From: Pedobacter sp. JY14-1
GTDB taxonomy: Bacteria > Bacteroidota > Bacteroidia > Sphingobacteriales > Sphingobacteriaceae
Direction of reading: 5' to 3'
NCBI RefSeq assembly: GCF_029269825.1
Contig: NZ_JARJHU010000008.1
Span: 1-64,000, forward strand
Length of the DNA: 64,000 nucleotides
The translations under genes were made by a program, and so were the position numbers. The notes below the pieces were generated by a model that saw nothing but the letters and a program-made list of their open reading frames with translations, was not told where the DNA came from and ran no database searches. Shown here piece after piece: positions 62,664 through 64,000 of this stretch. The stretch's first letter is position 1; each line of letters starts with the position of its first letter.

Positions 62664-63113
62664 ATGACTGTCATTCAAAAAATTGAACATTGGGGCGACC
62701 ATCATCACGCCAAATGGCTGGATATTATCCGTGTCGCACTCGGCATCCTTATTTTCAGCAAAGGCATCGCCATTGTCAGCAACACCTCGTCGCTTCAGGA
62801 CTTGCTGCTGCAAAACAATGTATTCGGATTTTCCGGGATGATGGCCAGCCTCGCTGTGCACATCATCGGTTTTGTGCACCTAGTAGGCGGCATCCTGATT
62901 GCTATCGGCCTGGTCACCAGGTTTGCGGTGGTTATTCAGATCCCGATCCTGCTCTGTGCAGTATTCTTTGTCAATATCGCCAATGGATTTTCGGCACTCA
63001 ATTCAGAGCTCTGGCTGTCGGTCATTGTGCTGCTGCTGCTCGTGCTGTTCTGGGTAGTCGGCTCGGGTCCCTATTCGGTCGATGAGCAAATGAAAAAGGG
63101 CGTCCGCCGTTAG
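62664..63113 (+). CDS. DoxX-family membrane protein
   Basis: A 149-residue protein with four predicted helices (WLDIIRVALGILIFSKGIAIV, SLAVHIIGFVHLVGGILIAIG, VVIQIPILLCAVFFVNIA, WLSVIVLLLLVLFWVVG), the DoxX layout. Roles in this family range from terminal oxidase subunits to redox or thiosulfate partners; none is testable here. The start at 62664 is preferred for its AGGAGG ribosome-binding site 7-8 bases upstream, which is unusual for Bacteroidota. The 3' end overlaps aroK by 111 bp in opposite orientation. Confidence 0.85.
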   Translation: MTVIQKIEHWGDHHHAKWLDIIRVALGILIFSKGIAIVSNTSSLQDLLLQNNVFGFSGMMASLAVHIIGFVHLVGGILIAIGLVTRFAVVIQIPILLCAVFFVNIANGFSALNSELWLSVIVLLLLVLFWVVGSGPYSVDEQMKKGVRR

Positions 63114-63575
63114 GTTAAGGCCCTCCACAATCAGGGCTGCGTTTTCGTAAAATAAAGACCGTTCCGAAAGCTTTTCCCGGATGAAGGATTCCATTTGCGT
63201 TTCGTCAAGGTCTTTCAGCAGCGGACGGGTATGCTTACCGGATTCCAGTCTTTTTACCAATGCCTTTGGTGACAGGCTGAAGTACACGGTAAGCCCGTGG
63301 GCATTCATCCAATCCATATTGTCAAAAAAACAAGGCGCTCCTCCACCCGTAGCGACTACACAGTTTTCGGGATAGGAATAGGTTTTCAGCGTTTTGCTTT
63401 CCAGTTCGCGGAAACCGGATTCACCATGTGCGGCAAAGTAAGCTGCGACGGTACTTCCTGTCCGCTCCTCGACGACATGGTCCAGATCTACAAATGCAAA
63501 ACCCAGTTTACGCGCCAGTTGCTTCCCCGTCGTGGTCTTCCCGCAGCCCATAAACCCTACCAGAAATATCTTCAT
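63003..63575 (-). CDS. aroK: Shikimate kinase, with C-terminal extension over the DoxX gene
   Basis: A 190-residue kinase phosphorylating shikimate. Walker A is GFMGCGKTTTGKQL; DLDHVVEERTG, ELESKTL and VATGGGAPCF are conserved too. Typical length is 165-180. The last 25 or so residues (GTRADYPEQHEQQQHNDRQPEL) are polar and lie antisense to the DoxX end (63003-63113), so the extension is probably an accretion by overprinting. The start at 63575 is one base after the ABC permease stop, suggesting they share a transcript. Confidence 0.9.
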   Translation of the reverse strand: MKIFLVGFMGCGKTTTGKQLARKLGFAFVDLDHVVEERTGSTVAAYFAAHGESGFRELESKTLKTYSYPENCVVATGGGAPCFFDNMDWMNAHGLTVYFSLSPKALVKRLESGKHTRPLLKDLDETQMESFIREKLSERSLFYENAALIVEGLNLTADALFHLLIDRIGTRADYPEQHEQQQHNDRQPEL

Positions 63576-63576
63576 G

Positions 63577-64000
63577 TCAAGCTATCTTTATCCTGGGGTC
63601 GATAAGGGAATATCCTATATCTACCAGTATGTTAATGACTACAAATATAAAGGCTATGAACAGTATCGATCCCATCACCACCGGAAAATCCGACATTTCC
63701 AGGGCAGTCACCGTCGTACGCCCCAACCCATTATACCCAAATATATATTCAACGAAGAAAGAACCCGCCAGAAGCGAAGCGAACCAACCCGATATGGCGG
63801 TGATCACCGGGTTCAGCGCATTTCGCAGTGCGTGCTTGTAAATGATACTGTTCCGGCTCAGCCCTTTAGCCCGGGCTGTACGGATATAATCCTGCGCCAG
63901 TACCTCGAGCATCGTGCTGCGGGTCAGCTGAACAATAATGGCGAGCGGGCGCAGTCCCAATGTCAGCATCGGCAAGCACAGGTTTTTCAAGGTCAGTACC
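63577..64000 (-). CDS. OppB/DppB-type ABC transporter permease, partial
   Basis: The C-terminal 140 or so residues of a binding-protein-dependent permease; the start lies beyond the right edge. Four hydrophobic helices are visible. The EAA-like segment VLAQDYIRTARAKGLSRNSIIYKHALRNALNPVI marks the peptide/nickel family (OppB/DppB). It continues to DYPVV-like SDFPVVMGSILFIAFIFVVINILVDIGYSLIDPRI. It would pair with OppC, OppD/F and a solute-binding protein encoded further right. Its stop is one base from the aroK start. Confidence 0.9.
   Translation of the reverse strand, partial: VLTLKNLCLPMLTLGLRPLAIIVQLTRSTMLEVLAQDYIRTARAKGLSRNSIIYKHALRNALNPVITAISGWFASLLAGSFFVEYIFGYNGLGRTTVTALEMSDFPVVMGSILFIAFIFVVINILVDIGYSLIDPRIKIA

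Noticed and set aside
1..64000. tRNA genes, insertion sequences, prophage or integron
   Set aside because: I saw no cloverleaf with conserved T-arm, no transposase or integrase frame, and no terminal inverted repeats with target duplications.

Overview
The window is chromosomal DNA from a member of the Bacteroidota, most likely the Sphingobacteriaceae (Pedobacter or a close relative). The reasons are the SusC/SusD pair, promoters of the TTG-N19/20-TAnnTTTG type, several Bacteroidota-specific families (DUF5686, Y_Y_Y sensor-regulators, NHS symporters, DUF1080 proteins), and an SDR-type threonine dehydrogenase. I could not identify the species. Coding density is high, and I see no insertion sequence, prophage, CRISPR array or tRNA gene.

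Layout. 1-850 is non-coding. It carries two tandem leftward promoters that look like the start of an rRNA operon lying off the left edge, plus an 11-bp-period repeat array. 851-9363 is housekeeping: a CoA-binding protein, an FAD dehydrogenase, a LemA/TPM operon, a Nudix hydrolase, dnaA with two DnaA-box-like sites upstream, an A-type Fe-S carrier and an orphan MacB-like permease. 9379-22604 holds three tandem nucleotide-sugar SDR genes (rfbB, galE, uxs), Kdo transferase, hemH, ispH, a degenerate glycosyltransferase, a PRTase, rlmD, a pheS operon with a Rieske-like lipoprotein and a TetR regulator, and kbl. 22679-30626 holds a DUF5686 outer-membrane protein, a secreted C1 peptidase, an orphan histidine kinase and a pair of exported glycosidase-like proteins.

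30846-47156 runs from a sirtuin and trhO into a polysaccharide utilisation locus. Its members are a one-component Y_Y_Y/LuxR regulator, SusC, SusD, a GH144-type protein, a GH43-like protein with CBM32 and FN3 modules, an SGNH hydrolase, a GH3 beta-glucosidase and an alpha/beta hydrolase. GH144 next to GH3 points to beta-1,2-glucan (sophoro-oligosaccharides) as the substrate. 47157-48855 is yebC with SDR-type threonine dehydrogenase, which partners the distant kbl.

49149-57119 is the most interesting block: eight co-directional genes, closely spaced, encoding two Gfo/Idh/MocA oxidoreductases (one with a Tat signal), three TIM-barrel isomerase-like proteins (two exported), a cytochrome c lipoprotein, a DUF1080 (3-keto-disaccharide hydrolase family) protein and an NHS-family symporter. 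It ends in a strong terminator. I read it as an oxidative 3-keto-sugar pathway working partly in the periplasm, with the cytochrome as a possible electron outlet. The remainder (57288-64000) is asd, a PBP4-type DD-peptidase, GH20 hexosaminidase, truA, a DoxX protein overlapping aroK tail to tail by 111 bp, and the end of an OppB-type permease gene that runs off the right edge.

The least explained DNA is the pair of short repeat arrays at about 591-701 and 30717-30792. They differ in sequence but share an exact 11-bp period and an inverted copy that can form alternative hairpins.
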